Shown in pieces: positions 47,383 through 58,941 of a DNA stretch of 64,000 bases (positions are counted from its first letter, which is position 1; each line of letters starts with the position of its first letter). The translations under genes and the position numbers were made by a program. Origin of the DNA: Marsupella aquatica (Eukaryota > Marchantiophyta). Location of the stretch: the NCBI GenBank assembly GCA_973895155.1, contig OZ316898.1, positions 17,112,001 through 17,176,000 on the forward strand. Direction: 5' to 3'. Below the pieces are notes generated by a model that saw only the letters and a list, made by a program, of their open reading frames with translations, did not search any database and was not told where the DNA came from.

Positions 47383-50321
47383 CAAGCAAGCAGATTAGCA
47401 GAGCGAATGAATTGATAATTCGACACTAGTAGAGTGGTGGGAACTGGGAAGAGGAGGAGAAAGGAAAGGGAGGGGGAAAGGAAGAGGAGGAGGATTGGTG
47501 AAATGTGGGCGTCATAAATAAGGGTGGAGAAGAAGGCATCTTTTCAAAATCTAGGCCTGTCTGTGGGTCTTTGAATGTGTGTCTGCTTGTCTATCCGTCC
47601 ATCGAGCCATTCATTGATTCATTCATTCGTTCGTTGTTCTGTCATTCATTATTCATTCCACCAGGCCAGTGCAAGTGCAATCAGAAGAAGAAGAAGACGA
47701 AGAAAGAAAGAGTCAAGTCAAGACCGGTCATCTCTCCTGCCAAAGCAGACACAACACAGAGACAGACAGACAGATACAGACAGACAGAAAGGAAGAAAGA
47801 AAGTAGAGTAGAGAGGGGAGGAGCAGACGCGGAAAGAAGAGGAGCAAACAGGTTTTATTCGCTTTTTAGATGGAGTTCTCGTCGTCTCTCTCTCCTCTCT
47901 CTATTTCGCTTCCCGCATCCCATTGATTGCCGGATCGATTGTTCGCTTCGTTAGTTCATTCATTCGTTCCAAGCTTCAAAAAAGGGATCTTGGTCGCTCG
48001 TCCCTGCTGCTGAAGTCACTCGCCCTCCAAGACAGTAGTAGGGAGAGAATAATGTACGTGGGAAGTGGGAAGACGAGGGAAAGGCATTGCGAACTGCGCA
48101 AGCAACAGCAGCGATAGAAGCTAGAAAAAGGACCGACTTTCAACGCTAGTCTTCCTACGACCCTCGCCAGCCAGCAAGCCAGCCCACCCCGCCCCACCCC
48201 ACCGCAGCCAGACTGCCAACCAACCGAGCCAAGCCAAGCCAGCCAGCGAAGCAGGGAGCCGTGAAGTTGTCGACTCTCTGTCTGGGTTGTTTGTTTTTCC
48301 TGATGTGGGCGGAGTAAGTAGTAGACAGGCAAGGCAAGGCAAGGTAAGAAGAGAGCACACGGGACAACACAGCAGCTTCGCAGTGTGGTGTGGTGTGGTG
48401 TAGTGTGCTTGTGTGCGTGTGTGTATGGATGGTACTGCTGCCGCAGCGATTGGTGTCGTTGAAGGGAGGAGCGCAGGGCATGAGGGCACAGGGGAAGCTG
48501 CCATTACTGAATCGCAAGGACGGAGAGACCGACCTTCACCCTTCTTGCATCTTCACTCATATTCCTTCGTCTCGTCCTCTCCCATCCATCCCTCTTCCTG
48601 TCGTCCCCCATTTGGGTTGGATGCGAAGGGAAGAGAAGCGAAGAGAAGGGAAGGAGGAAGCACCGGAGGAGTGACAGGTAGATAGATAGGATCGCAGGCA
48701 GGGAAGGCAGGAGCAACCAGGCAAAGCAAAGCAAGGCAAGGCAAGGCAAGGCAGGCAAGTCGTGTTGGTTATATCTGGTTAGTATCAAGGGTCCTTTTCC
48801 AGGACAGACAGACTGCCGGAAGAAGAGGAGGAGGAGGAGTAGGAGGGAGATTTGCGGGAAAGAATATATATATATTTTTCTTGTCTGGATGAGGAGGTGA
48901 GAGGCCAGCCAGGCCAAGGAAGGGTGACCAGCAGGCAGCAGGGCGATAGTGAGAGGAGGGAAGCGAGAGGGAGGGGAGAGAAAAGAACGAGTGTCAGTCG
49001 GTTGCTGTTGGTTGGATTGGTCGGAGAAAGCGAAGTGGGGGGTTTTGGGTTGCTGTAGCGGTCCTTGGATTGTGGAGGGGAGAGAAGATTGGGCCGGTGG
49101 AGCGATCTTGGGCCGGTAATTGCTGGAATTTCTTCTGGTTTGAGGCAGTTGAGACGCCAAGGAAGCGCGCTGAAGTGGAGAAGGGGGTTGGGAGAAGGGG
49201 GAAAGAGTTGAGAGGGCGAGGGAAGGGAAGGAGATTGGAGACCATGGCTGGAGTCGGATGCGCGAATGGGGGAGGATTCGTGCGGGTGGAGAAGCAGTCC
49301 GGGATTTGTGTGGGGTCAATCTTATTGCACCATCTGTCCCGCTGTTCGTTCTTCTTCTTGTAGATTTTGTGTCTTGTTCGTCCATTTCCGTAGGGGTTTT
49401 AGTGGAGAGGGGAAGAGCATTCACATTTCATGTCAAGAGAATCGGATGCCGGTGCAATTGTGAAGAAGGGAACGTCTCCGAGTCATTGGAGACATCAACA
49501 GCGCGGTGGAGATATATCATCATACCTCGTGCGATCGACCATCTCGGAACACTGTAGTTTGTTGTTCTTGGAGCGGTTCGCTTCTTTGCTCATGGCTGGG
49601 GAACAAGGGTAGTTGGTGCCAGTGGTCACACTGGTTTTTATTTCCTTTCGTTTTTCCCTATGCTCAACCGGGAACCTCATCATAATCGTCTTCATGATGA
49701 TGAGCCCGACCGGGAAATGGAAGAAGAGAAGATCATCGTTCTCGTGTTCAGCCGGAGAAACTGTAGTACCACGTTTCCATCGAGAGCATCTTCATGAATC
49801 AAATGTACACCGGAAGGGTTGTGGTCTATAACCCTGGCTTAGGTCCAGGGTCTTTCTTTGATTCTCTGCTGATTTTTTTTCGTTTCTGGTTTTTGCATTG
49901 GTCCTTCCGTTCCACTTTGTTTTCTCCTCCACCTTAAATTTAGACTTCTCGAGGACGCACACGCACGCACTTACGCACGCTTGCTTTCACGGTTCCCCAG
50001 GTGGTTCAGGTGGTTCCCTGAGTGTGCAAGTGCGGCTGGTCCATTCCCTACCTCCAAAGTCCCTACCATTCCCCCGTCCAGACCCTGCACAATTAGATGC
50101 ATCTAGGAGTCTAGTCTCGACCGTCTGAGCCAAGCCAAAGCCGTCAAGTGGTCCTCGTGTGCTTGTAGTAGACAAGACAGTCACCGGAGCAGCACCTGAT
50201 TGTCGTGGACTTGGAGACTTTCTCTCTTCCAATTCTTGGGGGAGATAGCAGCAGAATGGGCCGCATGAACCATAGAATAATAAGAAGGTGCGGGAGTAGC
50301 AGCCGTTGAGGCGGCATATCC
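47040..50321 (+). promoter_or_regulatory. purine-rich leader/promoter region of the hAT-derived gene
   Basis: About 3.3 kb before the next start codon is rich in GA/GGA/CAGG/AAGG runs, with microsatellites (CAGG at 47351-47390, gtggtgt at about 48388, aaggc at about 48723) and a TA-rich box (atatatatatat) at about 48865. Many long frames here come from simple sequence. Some of it is probably a long 5' UTR, perhaps with an intron, since open frames stop before 50322. I could not fix a transcription start. Confidence 0.45.
47351..47390. repeat. (CAGG)n microsatellite
   Basis: About eight CAGG units followed by three related CAAG units. Confidence 0.95.
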
Positions 50322-52586
50322 ATGGCAGCCATAGCCCCAGGTCCTCTGCGCGATGAAGATCTGTCGGCGAAGGCGCTGCAGAAGCGCTATGACAATTTGG
50401 TCACGGTTCGCAGCAAGGCCGTGAAGGGCAAGGGCGCGTGGTACTGGGCCCAATTGGAGCCCATTTTGGTTCAGAATCCCGACTCGGGGATGCCTAAAGC
50501 CGTCAAGCTACGATGCAGCCTCTGCAATGCTATGTTTTCTGCGTCGAATCCCTCTCGAACTGCCTCCGAGCACTTGAAGCGTGGGACATGTCCTAATTTC
50601 AACGGGATCATTCCCAAGCCAATTTCCAGCGTCTCCCCCACTGATAAGCCCATTTCCTCCACCGTAACGTCTTCTGCTCGAAAGAGAAGCGCTCCTCCGC
50701 TCTCTCCCCCGGTTCTCGCCATCGAGGCTGCTCCCCCTCGCACTAACAGTGGTGAGATGGGCAGCAGGGCGAGTGGAGCCACTGTAATAGGAGGAGCGGG
50801 GGTTGGAGTCGGCCCGCTGCATCTCTCTGGAGGGAAAGAGGATCTCGGCGCTTTAGCTTTGCTGGAGGATAGCGTGAAGAAGCTGAAAAGCCCGAGCATC
50901 AAGGCCCCCACGGGCACCGGGCCGACCAAAGCTCAGACCGAGGCAGCTCTCAATACTCTCGCCGAATGGCTCTACGAGTCCTGCGGCACCGTCTCCTTCT
51001 CTTGCGTGGAGCATCCCAAATTTAAGGCATTCTTGAGCCAGGTAGGCCTTCCACCCGTGAGCAGACGTTACATTATAGGCCAGAAGCTGGACATGAAATT
51101 CGAGGAGGTCAAGGCTGAATCGGAGGCCAAGCTCCGCGATGCCATGTTCTTTCAGCTGGCGTCGGATGGCTGGAAAAAGAAGACGACGAATATGGGTGAG
51201 ACTTTGATAAATATTACGTTGAATCTGCCGAACGGAGGCAGCCTGTTCCGCAGCGTTGTGAATGTCAATGCAGGCACGGTGTGTGTGAAGCTCGTGGAAG
51301 AAACGCTGTGGGAAGCCATAATGGGAATTTGTGGTCAGAATCTTGAGCGCTGCGTAGGTATAGTGGCCGACACGGATAAATACAGCGCGAAAGCGCTTCA
51401 GGAATTGGAATACAAAAACCGGTGGATGATCAATCTTTCGTGCCAGGCTCAGGGTTTTAACAATCTGCTCAAGGATTTCAACAAACACCTCTCTCTTTTC
51501 AGATCGGTGGCCGCCGAGTGTATGAAGCTCGCGAATTTCTTCAACAACAAGCCGCAGGCCCGGACGTTTCTTCAGAAATACCAGCGTCAAGAGTACGATG
51601 GAGTGAAGTTGCTCAGAACTCCGCCCGACCCCCAGTTTGCGGATCCCCACTACGCCTACGTGCTCGTAATGCTGGATGACATTGCGCAGTCCGCCAGAGC
51701 TCTGCAGCTGACCGTGCTCGATGATTCTTTCAAAACGGTTTTTAATGAAGATCAGGCGGGAAGGGATGTGGGAGACATGGTCGGGGGCATGAGATTCTGG
51801 TCAGACCTAGAGGCCGTTCTTGATCTGGTGAAAATAGTGAAGGTGATGGTGCAAGACATAGAGGTTGACCGGCCGTTAGTTAGCCAATGTTTGCCTCTCT
51901 GGGATGAGCTGCGAAACAAGGTGAAGGACTGGTGCAGCAGATATGACAAGGCCGAGGTGCCGCTGCACGATGTAATTGAGAAGCGGTTCCACAAGAATTA
52001 CCACCCGGCCTGGTCTGCAGCGTTCATTTTGGACCCCCTTTATCTCCTGAGGGACACGAGTGGCAAGTACTTGCCTCCATTCAAGTGTTTGAGTGGGGAG
52101 CAGGAGAAGGACGTCGATAGGTTGATCACCAGACTGGTAGCGAGGGATGAGGCCCACATTGCGCTGATGGAGTTGATGAAATGGCGAGCGGAAGGTCTCG
52201 ACCCTCTTTACGCTCAGGCTGTGCAAGTGAAGGAGAGGGATGCATCGACGGGGAGGATGAAGTCGGTGAACCCACAGAGCAGGAGGCTGGTCTGGGAGAC
52301 TTGTCTGAGTGAGTTCAAACTGCTGGGGAAAGTGGCCATCCGCCTTATCTTCTTGCATGCGACCTCTTGCGGGTTGAAGTGCAATTGGTCGCTGTGGAGG
52401 TGGGCTTACAGGAACGGCAACTCGAGAATGGCTATAGAGAAAGCGGAGAAAATGATCTTCATTGCGTCTCACGCCAAGCTGGAGCGTCGGGATTTTGTGA
52501 ACGAGGAGGAGAAGGATGCTGAGCTTTTCATGAATGGAGAAGAAGACCGCATTCCCGACGAGGTCTTCCTTAGTGCTACTTTGTAA
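50322..52586 (+). CDS. domesticated hAT-transposase-like protein with BED zinc finger
   Basis: An intronless 754-codon gene. The start is fixed by an in-frame TGA at 50307-50309 just upstream. The N-terminus reads AKALQKRYDNLVTVRSKAVK, then a BED-type finger C65-x2-C68-x15-H84-x5-C90 for DNA binding. A Ser/Pro linker follows, then SGGKEDLGALALLEDSVKKL at about 169-188. The hAT/DUF659 RNase-H-like core has SDGW at 281-284 and VADTDKYS around 348-355. The hAT C-terminal dimerisation region lies at about 650-735, with CNWSLW at 687-692. From memory, Arabidopsis At1g12380 and At1g62870 are very close along the full length. No terminal inverted repeats or target duplications were seen, so this is an exapted host gene, not a mobile copy. 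The normal CxxH of hAT cores reads C374-Q-A-Q377, implying loss of transposition. A role in transcription or chromatin is inference. Confidence 0.95.
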   Translation: MAAIAPGPLRDEDLSAKALQKRYDNLVTVRSKAVKGKGAWYWAQLEPILVQNPDSGMPKAVKLRCSLCNAMFSASNPSRTASEHLKRGTCPNFNGIIPKPISSVSPTDKPISSTVTSSARKRSAPPLSPPVLAIEAAPPRTNSGEMGSRASGATVIGGAGVGVGPLHLSGGKEDLGALALLEDSVKKLKSPSIKAPTGTGPTKAQTEAALNTLAEWLYESCGTVSFSCVEHPKFKAFLSQVGLPPVSRRYIIGQKLDMKFEEVKAESEAKLRDAMFFQLASDGWKKKTTNMGETLINITLNLPNGGSLFRSVVNVNAGTVCVKLVEETLWEAIMGICGQNLERCVGIVADTDKYSAKALQELEYKNRWMINLSCQAQGFNNLLKDFNKHLSLFRSVAAECMKLANFFNNKPQARTFLQKYQRQEYDGVKLLRTPPDPQFADPHYAYVLVMLDDIAQSARALQLTVLDDSFKTVFNEDQAGRDVGDMVGGMRFWSDLEAVLDLVKIVKVMVQDIEVDRPLVSQCLPLWDELRNKVKDWCSRYDKAEVPLHDVIEKRFHKNYHPAWSAAFILDPLYLLRDTSGKYLPPFKCLSGEQEKDVDRLITRLVARDEAHIALMELMKWRAEGLDPLYAQAVQVKERDASTGRMKSVNPQSRRLVWETCLSEFKLLGKVAIRLIFLHATSCGLKCNWSLWRWAYRNGNSRMAIEKAEKMIFIASHAKLERRDFVNEEEKDAELFMNGEEDRIPDEVFLSATL

Positions 52587-55158
52587 CATTGATTCTCATT
52601 TGAAGACGCAAACAAGTACAACAACAACAACAACAGGTGTAGGACTAAATTCTTTGTATTTGTGGGTTACGACGTGTCCATCCATTCAACCTTTTTCCTT
52701 TCTGGATTTTTTTTCTCCGCGGATGTGGAAGAAGAATACGACGAAGAAGGCGAGAAAAGAAACAATGGCGGAGGAGTGATAATTGAAGTTTGCAGCCAAC
52801 GTTCACAATTCAGCATCCACCCATCAATCGAAGTATTCCACGGAACTCAATTGGGGTGTTGGTCCTCTCAACTCCTCCGAAGACGAAGAAGGAAAGGAAG
52901 GGTGTCGTCGAGGCTTCAGTTCAGCAACGGGAGTCTTCGGCTATCAGGAAAGAGTAGAGAGACTAGTCAGATGTTTTTCATGAAGTCTGTATACCTCGCC
53001 TCGGGCGTGTGTGGGGTCTATTGTTCATAATTGATAAGTGCGCTCTCACTCAAGTCATTAGATTAGACACTCACTAGCTGTAGATGCATACCTCTCTCAC
53101 GGATAGGATTTTTTCAAAGCGATCGTTCGGTATCCCCGGTGTCCCCAGATTTTTGTACCCTGTGCTGCTGCTGTCGATGATGATGATCATGCTGCCCCGC
53201 TACAGTGTGCTGTGCTCCTACTTAGCTGCTACCTAGCTTCTTCTTCGCTTCTCTTTTTTTCCTACCACAAAGAAGTAGAGTCTAGTCCAGTCCGCCACAT
53301 CTAGCAGTGTGTGGGGCTTGCGGGGGTTGGTTGGGTGGGCGGTAGGAATTCGAGAATTCCTGTCACCACAAACATTTTTGTTTTGCCTGGAAAGTACACA
53401 GTTTTGCAGGCTCGAGCATGTGTAAAGTTTCTCCATAAATTTATCATTCTTGAAAGCCCCACCAACGTCATGGTGGGTGCTTTATCAACTGCGCGTGTCT
53501 GTCCTTCCTTCCTTCCATCCCTTCCCCCTTCACGATTATATTAGCGTTTATATGTATATGGGGTTTCTATCTATCATCGGTCTCCATTCCCCCTCGTCCC
53601 GCTGCTCCATTTCCGAAATGATTCTCGTTGGTGACTACGTCAGTGGCGGAACAGCACTTTTCTCTTAATTCTCTCTTTCGAGTCGGCATCCAGAAGTTGG
53701 GGCAGGCGCAGGACAGTGCGCGTATCAATCAGCTGCAATGTCTAGTAGAATTCACGTCAACCGTCCGGACCCCCGTTTGCAGGTCGTTCGTGCTTCAAAT
53801 TGGAATTCAGACTTGCGTATGATCGAGTATCGGCGTCTGTCGTGGCTGGCCAAAACTCGGTTTCCCTTCACGTCGATATGCCCATGCATCGCTTCTTAAT
53901 CAAGTACCGCCCATACACGCAGCAGCATTGATTGTCGATAGATCAGACGTTGCTCTCCTCTTGTTCCCATCGTTCGTAGTTTGATGCAGCGGCGGCGCTC
54001 GCTCATGGCATACGCTTGCGGCCTCCGTCGTTGGACCGTCCGCAACTTCATATCCCGTAGTCCTTGTACCGGAGTCGCTTGTGCAGATTCCGACGCCCTC
54101 TCATTCGTATCTATGGGCGATGTAATCGATTCGTTGGCATTGGAAACCTGATTATTAAAAAGGGTTGGTATTCCGTTCTTGCCTCGGTTGATCTGGCGTG
54201 GTCAGAGATCGTCACGTCATTTGTGTCTTTCGTGCCTTTGGTGTGGACTCCATCCCCTACCGTTGCCACCCAGACTCGTCGAACGATCATTCGCTCAATT
54301 TCCGTCATGCTAAATTCTGATCATTATAGTCTGTGTTGTTCAGCGGACGCATCGAGAACTGCACGATCTCAACTACTTACTGGACGACAAAGGTCCTCGA
54401 ATGAAGAGCACTTCACTTCACATCAACTTTACTGGACAATGTTCCTCGAATAAAGCACTTCTCCGCTACACATGAGGGAACCGCATCGATTGTCACCGGA
54501 GCAATGTAATCGCGACAAGACAGTAGTGTCCCTCGTATTTCACAACGCTCCTCGTGTATCGTGTCGTGTCCTCTCCAGATCTCGCCGTATGTTGTTTCCC
54601 GGATTGGAAACTCTCTGAAACTTTTCAAGCCAACCGAAGATCTTGTCGTGCAACCGAAACCGAATGGGATTCATTCATTCGCGGCAATGTTTCAAGGCAA
54701 GAATGATTTTGTCGTGCCACCGAACGCAAAATCAGCAGACTGCGGATCAGAACGTAAAAATAGCATCCACTGTACCATCAAAGCGCTTTCCCTTATCCAT
54801 CTCTGGTAAACAACAACGGCATCATTCTGGGGCCTGCCATCTGCCGTGCCGTCTACGTTCGTAGCGATTTGTCTCAAGCAGGTCATAATTGGCTTACATA
54901 TGACAACGCGCCGCAGTGTCGCGCATCAAATCAGCTTTCAGTCCAGAACATCCGCAGTAGATTGCAGGAAATCACAAAAGGGCGGCTCCGATTCCCATGG
55001 TCAAATCGATCTCTTTATCTCCCTTTTCTGGGCGCAACTCTGCTGTATGCTGTTTCAACGAAATCTTCACTGGCCAAACAGAAATCGAGCTCGATGAGGT
55101 GACAGGTCCAATTCAACATTGTCAAAAGGGGAGCTGCTACTTTTACAAAGACAGTAGA

Positions 55159-55160
<2 letters not shown>
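52587..55160. other. downstream of hAT-derived gene, no gene recognised
   Basis: 52587 onward is probably 3' UTR with an acaac run at 52617-52635. A 129-codon frame at 54064-54453 shows no known domain. The rest has only short frames. Confidence 0.45.

Positions 55161-55196
<36 letters not shown>
55161..55196. repeat. (CT)n microsatellite
   Basis: About 18 uninterrupted CT units. Confidence 0.97.
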
Positions 55197-55199
<3 letters not shown>

Positions 55200-55356
55200 G
55201 TTTTGTACTCTGATGTTCCCAGAGAGGGATCGATACGTCCATATCTCTCCGTGAAACATCACATGAATTGGAGAGAAGGCAACGATTACAGGTCTACGGC
55301 ATCGTCTCTCTCATTGTAGGGGAGACGGCAAGTGCATGTAGTGAATCAGCTGTACA

Positions 55357-55850
55357 AGTCTGAATCAGCTGTCCATTGACATCATCACCGTAGACGAAGG
55401 TACAAGATGATCGAGAACCGAGGTATTACAGTGGGACCTCCTGAAAGTGCAACCTTGCTAAGCGAAATCCTGCAATAAGTGCAAAGAAATTTTGTGTTAC
55501 CAAATTTGTTTGCTTACACGTCTGAATTAGCTTAGCTGTCCATTGACATCATCACCATAGAGGAAAAAGTACAAGATGGGAACTGAGGCAAATAATACAC
55601 TGGGACCTCTGAAAGTGCGACCTTGGTAAGCTAAATTTTGCAGTAAGTGCAATCAATTTTGTGTCACAAAAATGTTTGTTTATAGTGAAAGGAAAAAAAT
55701 GTTACCTGAAGAAGTGTAGCTTTCCCATACCTGATTAGTGTAAGGGCCCAACCTTGATAGGTGAATCGTGCAATAAGTGCAAGATTGGTGTAACAAAAAT
55801 GTTTGTTTACAATGAAATTAAAAATGTGTTATTACTAGGGCATTTCAAAG
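55357..55850. repeat. tandemly duplicated pogo/Tc1-like terminus (putative)
   Basis: Two units of about 162 bp (55357-55518, 55519-55680) and a partial third share gtctgaat..agctgtccattgac, a spacer, and TACAGTGGGACCTC (55427) or TACACTGGGACCTC (second unit). Next come aaagtgc.accttg.taagc and tgca.taagtgcaa. A TA followed by CAG/CAC..ACCT is the usual shape of Tc1/mariner/pogo ends, and repeated taagtgca words suit a subterminal repeat. No transposase and no matching opposite end were seen, so the class is a suggestion. Confidence 0.55.
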
Positions 55851-58800
55851 CATGACCTTAACAAGATAAGACCTTCCCATAACTCCAGTATTATGGGAAC
55901 TCCCGTACACGTTATGAGAACTGATCTTCAGCTATTGTAAGGAAGCTTGCAGGCTCAACACTTGACCCGTAACTTCCCCACAACTTTAGGCACAAATCCG
56001 GAAATCCAAAAATCCAGGATTCCGGAACTCCGGAAAGCCGCAACTGAAGGCACATGGGCTTTGCGCTTGATGTGATGATGGCTGCTGCATTTGAGGTGAC
56101 TGCTCATCACGAATAGAGGAAAAAAGATTATAGACTATGAGACAAATGAGGCCACAACTCCTGTCTTATGGGGCGGGTCAATGCTACCTCCCCCCATTTC
56201 TAAAATTCCATAATTGGATCCCATAACCCAAGTTATCACAAATCAGTGACTTTCACTAATGACCTAGCTTTGAAATGCCCTACTTAGAGCATAATTTTTG
56301 TGTACCTGATTAGAGCCTTGATCAGTGAAATCCTGCAATAAGTGCAAGAATTTCTGTTTGTGAAACAAAAATGTTAACGTGTAAATCATAGCTTTCATGA
56401 CCTAAAGACTATCAGGTTTGTGCATGCCCCTCTGAGAAAAGTTGAGTTTTTTGGTCTTGAATTACAGCACAATGCCTAAAGAAAATCCCCTACATTCGTT
56501 TTTAGAGCTGAAAACAATTGAATAAATTAGTGCTTACATCAAAATCCATAGAGCATTCTTAAAATATGTATCATACTTAGTTTTTCAGACAAAAATGCCT
56601 AAATTTTATCACTGGAGAGATTACCGATTCAAGACTATCAGAATGAATGCGTTGTCCCAACTGTATTGCGAAACAATCGTACATGAATAAGATAATGTTT
56701 TTTCAAATAAGACAGATTAATAAGTGCAAAGTGTAGTAAGTTTCTTTATTGCTTGGAAATTGCAGTTGCCAATTAGTGCAACCATTTGATTTGTTGGTGT
56801 ATGTATTAGATTTGATACGGGGTTGCACTCTATTTCTAAGTGCAACTTTATGGAAGGATTGCGCTTGTTAGGACCCTGATAAGTGCAACTCCATTGATAA
56901 GTTGCCAATACCTTCAATGGTGGGTAATTTATTGTACGTGTCGATAAGTTGCGATGTTCGTGCTTTATTTGGTTGTTACATTGCCTCAAAATCTTTACCA
57001 GCTAAGGAGACAAAGGAACAAATTAACTACTGTAAACTGAATAAATATAAATAAATATATAAATATACAAATATACCCCCAAGGAACAAAAGTCACCTGT
57101 TTGGGAGACAATATCCCTCAAACCAACACCCTTGATCCTCTGCAGAGTCACTCAGTGCAGAGTCACTCAAACGTAAAAACTTTTGTCCTTTTTCTCTATA
57201 TGTCACATCCCCAAAGAACAAAAATCACTTACTTGCGAGACAAGATCCCTCAAACCAACACCCTTGGTCCTCTACAAATTCACTCATTGCAGAGTCCCTC
57301 AAACCTAAAGATTTTTGTGATTTTCTCTATGATTTTAGAGTGCATTAATTTTCAGTACAGCCTGCCTTCTTTTGAGGAGTGGATTATGCTACTAACTGTA
57401 GGAAATGTTAGACTCAAATATAGTTTTACCATATACAAAACAATAATAAATTGCATCAAAGATCACAAGATTTGCTTTTAATTTATTTCATGTTTTTGGT
57501 CAATTGCATAGCAATCACTTGTTGCATGGTTCTTTAATTTTAATTTTAATTTTAAGAGATTCATGTTTTCTTGTCTGCTACCACAAAATCACTCAAGTTT
57601 TTAAGTACACTAATGTCCTGGTGAAGTGCATTATATCTCGTAATGCCCTCTAACCTACATTATCTTGCTCCAACAATCTTGGCCCTGCACAGAACAGTGA
57701 AGGTAGTCCTCTACAGGGATGTTTTTTTAGTGTCTCAAATTTGCTAGACTCCATCTCTCTAGAAAGGTTTTGCCACCTTTGGCAAAAATTAACTAAGCCT
57801 TCTGTCTTCCAATTAGTCAATTTCCCACTTAGTCACAGCTCCTATTAGTCAGAATCTAATGGTTATCCTTAAATCTAGGGAGACTTTACAGTTAGAACAT
57901 AATTAAAAAAATTAGGGAGAAACTTGGCTACTGTGGACTTTTTGTCTTCCGCCAGATTTACCACCTAGCTCATTAGCCAGAATACAACCCTAGTCCTTAA
58001 ATCTAGGGAGATTTAACTATGAGAACTAGATCTATCTAAGGAAAATTAGAGAAAGAAATTGAGTAGCATTTCTGTCATAATTCTGTCGTCCATTAGTCAG
58101 TTTCACACCTAAGCACAGACCCCATTAGCTAGAATCTAGCGGGTCATCCTTAAACCACCACTGGCCATATAAAAAAAGGAGTGTACAAAATTTATCCCCT
58201 TTTTCCATTCCTCTCCTCTATCGTGAGGTTTTGCTCCTCAATTTCAGGAAAAAATGGTGAAATGTGTGTAACCAAGTTTTTGTCATGGCTAGTGGTTCTT
58301 TAAATCATCTAGGGAGATATGATTGTCATAATTAATCTAGGAAAGTTAGAGAAGTAATCTTTGTTCACAGGAGTGGCGACAGGAAAAAACCTTAAAATTT
58401 TACTAGTACTGTAGACATCACATTGTGCATAGATTGTGGGTTCGGTTTTGTCCATACTGTAGTCACTCATCCGCTGAAGTACTCAAAGTCAAAGCTGGGG
58501 CCCAGTGCTGAGCGCATAGAATTGCGGTAAGTCGCCGAGTTTTTCAGTGGGTTTGGATCGACTTGATTAGTCCCGAATTCGAAGGAAGCACAAAATCGTG
58601 CCCCCCCTCTGAATTCACGGTCTTACATGTGACTGGCCCCGAAATTCTTGGAATTCTGTCCGGAAAAAGTATCCCACAAAAGGTGCCTGATGGAACATAC
58701 CGTAGCTCCAAAGCTGGAGCCCATCTCCAGTAGAATGCTCCTTCAGATCCGCAAACAGCTCAAGTAATAGAGAGCTGTGCAGTGTTTGAAGAAATTGATT

Positions 58801-58941
58801 GATAATTGTGTGGAGTGGTCTTTCCGGTCTCCGATTTGAGACTTGACGACCTCGCTTCTGGTGAAGAGGCTTTAAGGCGAGCTGGGGTCTTCTTCTGGCG
58901 GATTGATAAACGCGCATTGCAAGCAGGGGATAGTTTTCACA
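55851..58941. other. intergenic DNA with diverged tandem repeats
   Basis: 57075-57338 holds two 132-bp units (ctcaaaccaacacccttg at 57117 and 57249). 57799-58350 holds three or four diverged copies of a unit of 150-170 bp (attagtcag..tccttaaatctaggga). 55860-56050 has repeated ccggaa/ccgtaactcc words. 58500-58941 likely contains the PELOTA promoter and 5' UTR, with no assignable TATA box. Confidence 0.5.
57075..57338. repeat. 132-bp tandem duplication
   Basis: Units 57075-57206 and 57207-57338 share aagaacaaaa-tcac, gagacaa, atccctcaaaccaacaccc and cagagt-cctcaaac. Confidence 0.88.

Noticed and set aside
48504-49424. 306-codon minus-strand open frame
   Set aside because: It is antisense to the purine-rich leader. 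Pro/Ser/Leu runs mirror GGA/GAAG repeats and no motif is present.
50853-51650. 265-codon minus-strand frame, and others antisense to the hAT-derived gene
   Set aside because: These are shadows of a strongly coding plus strand. The sense frame is a full-length family member.
57101-57481. 126-codon plus-strand frame with internal protein repeat
   Set aside because: The repeat comes from the 132-bp DNA duplication, which keeps the frame open because 132 is a multiple of three. There is no family match.
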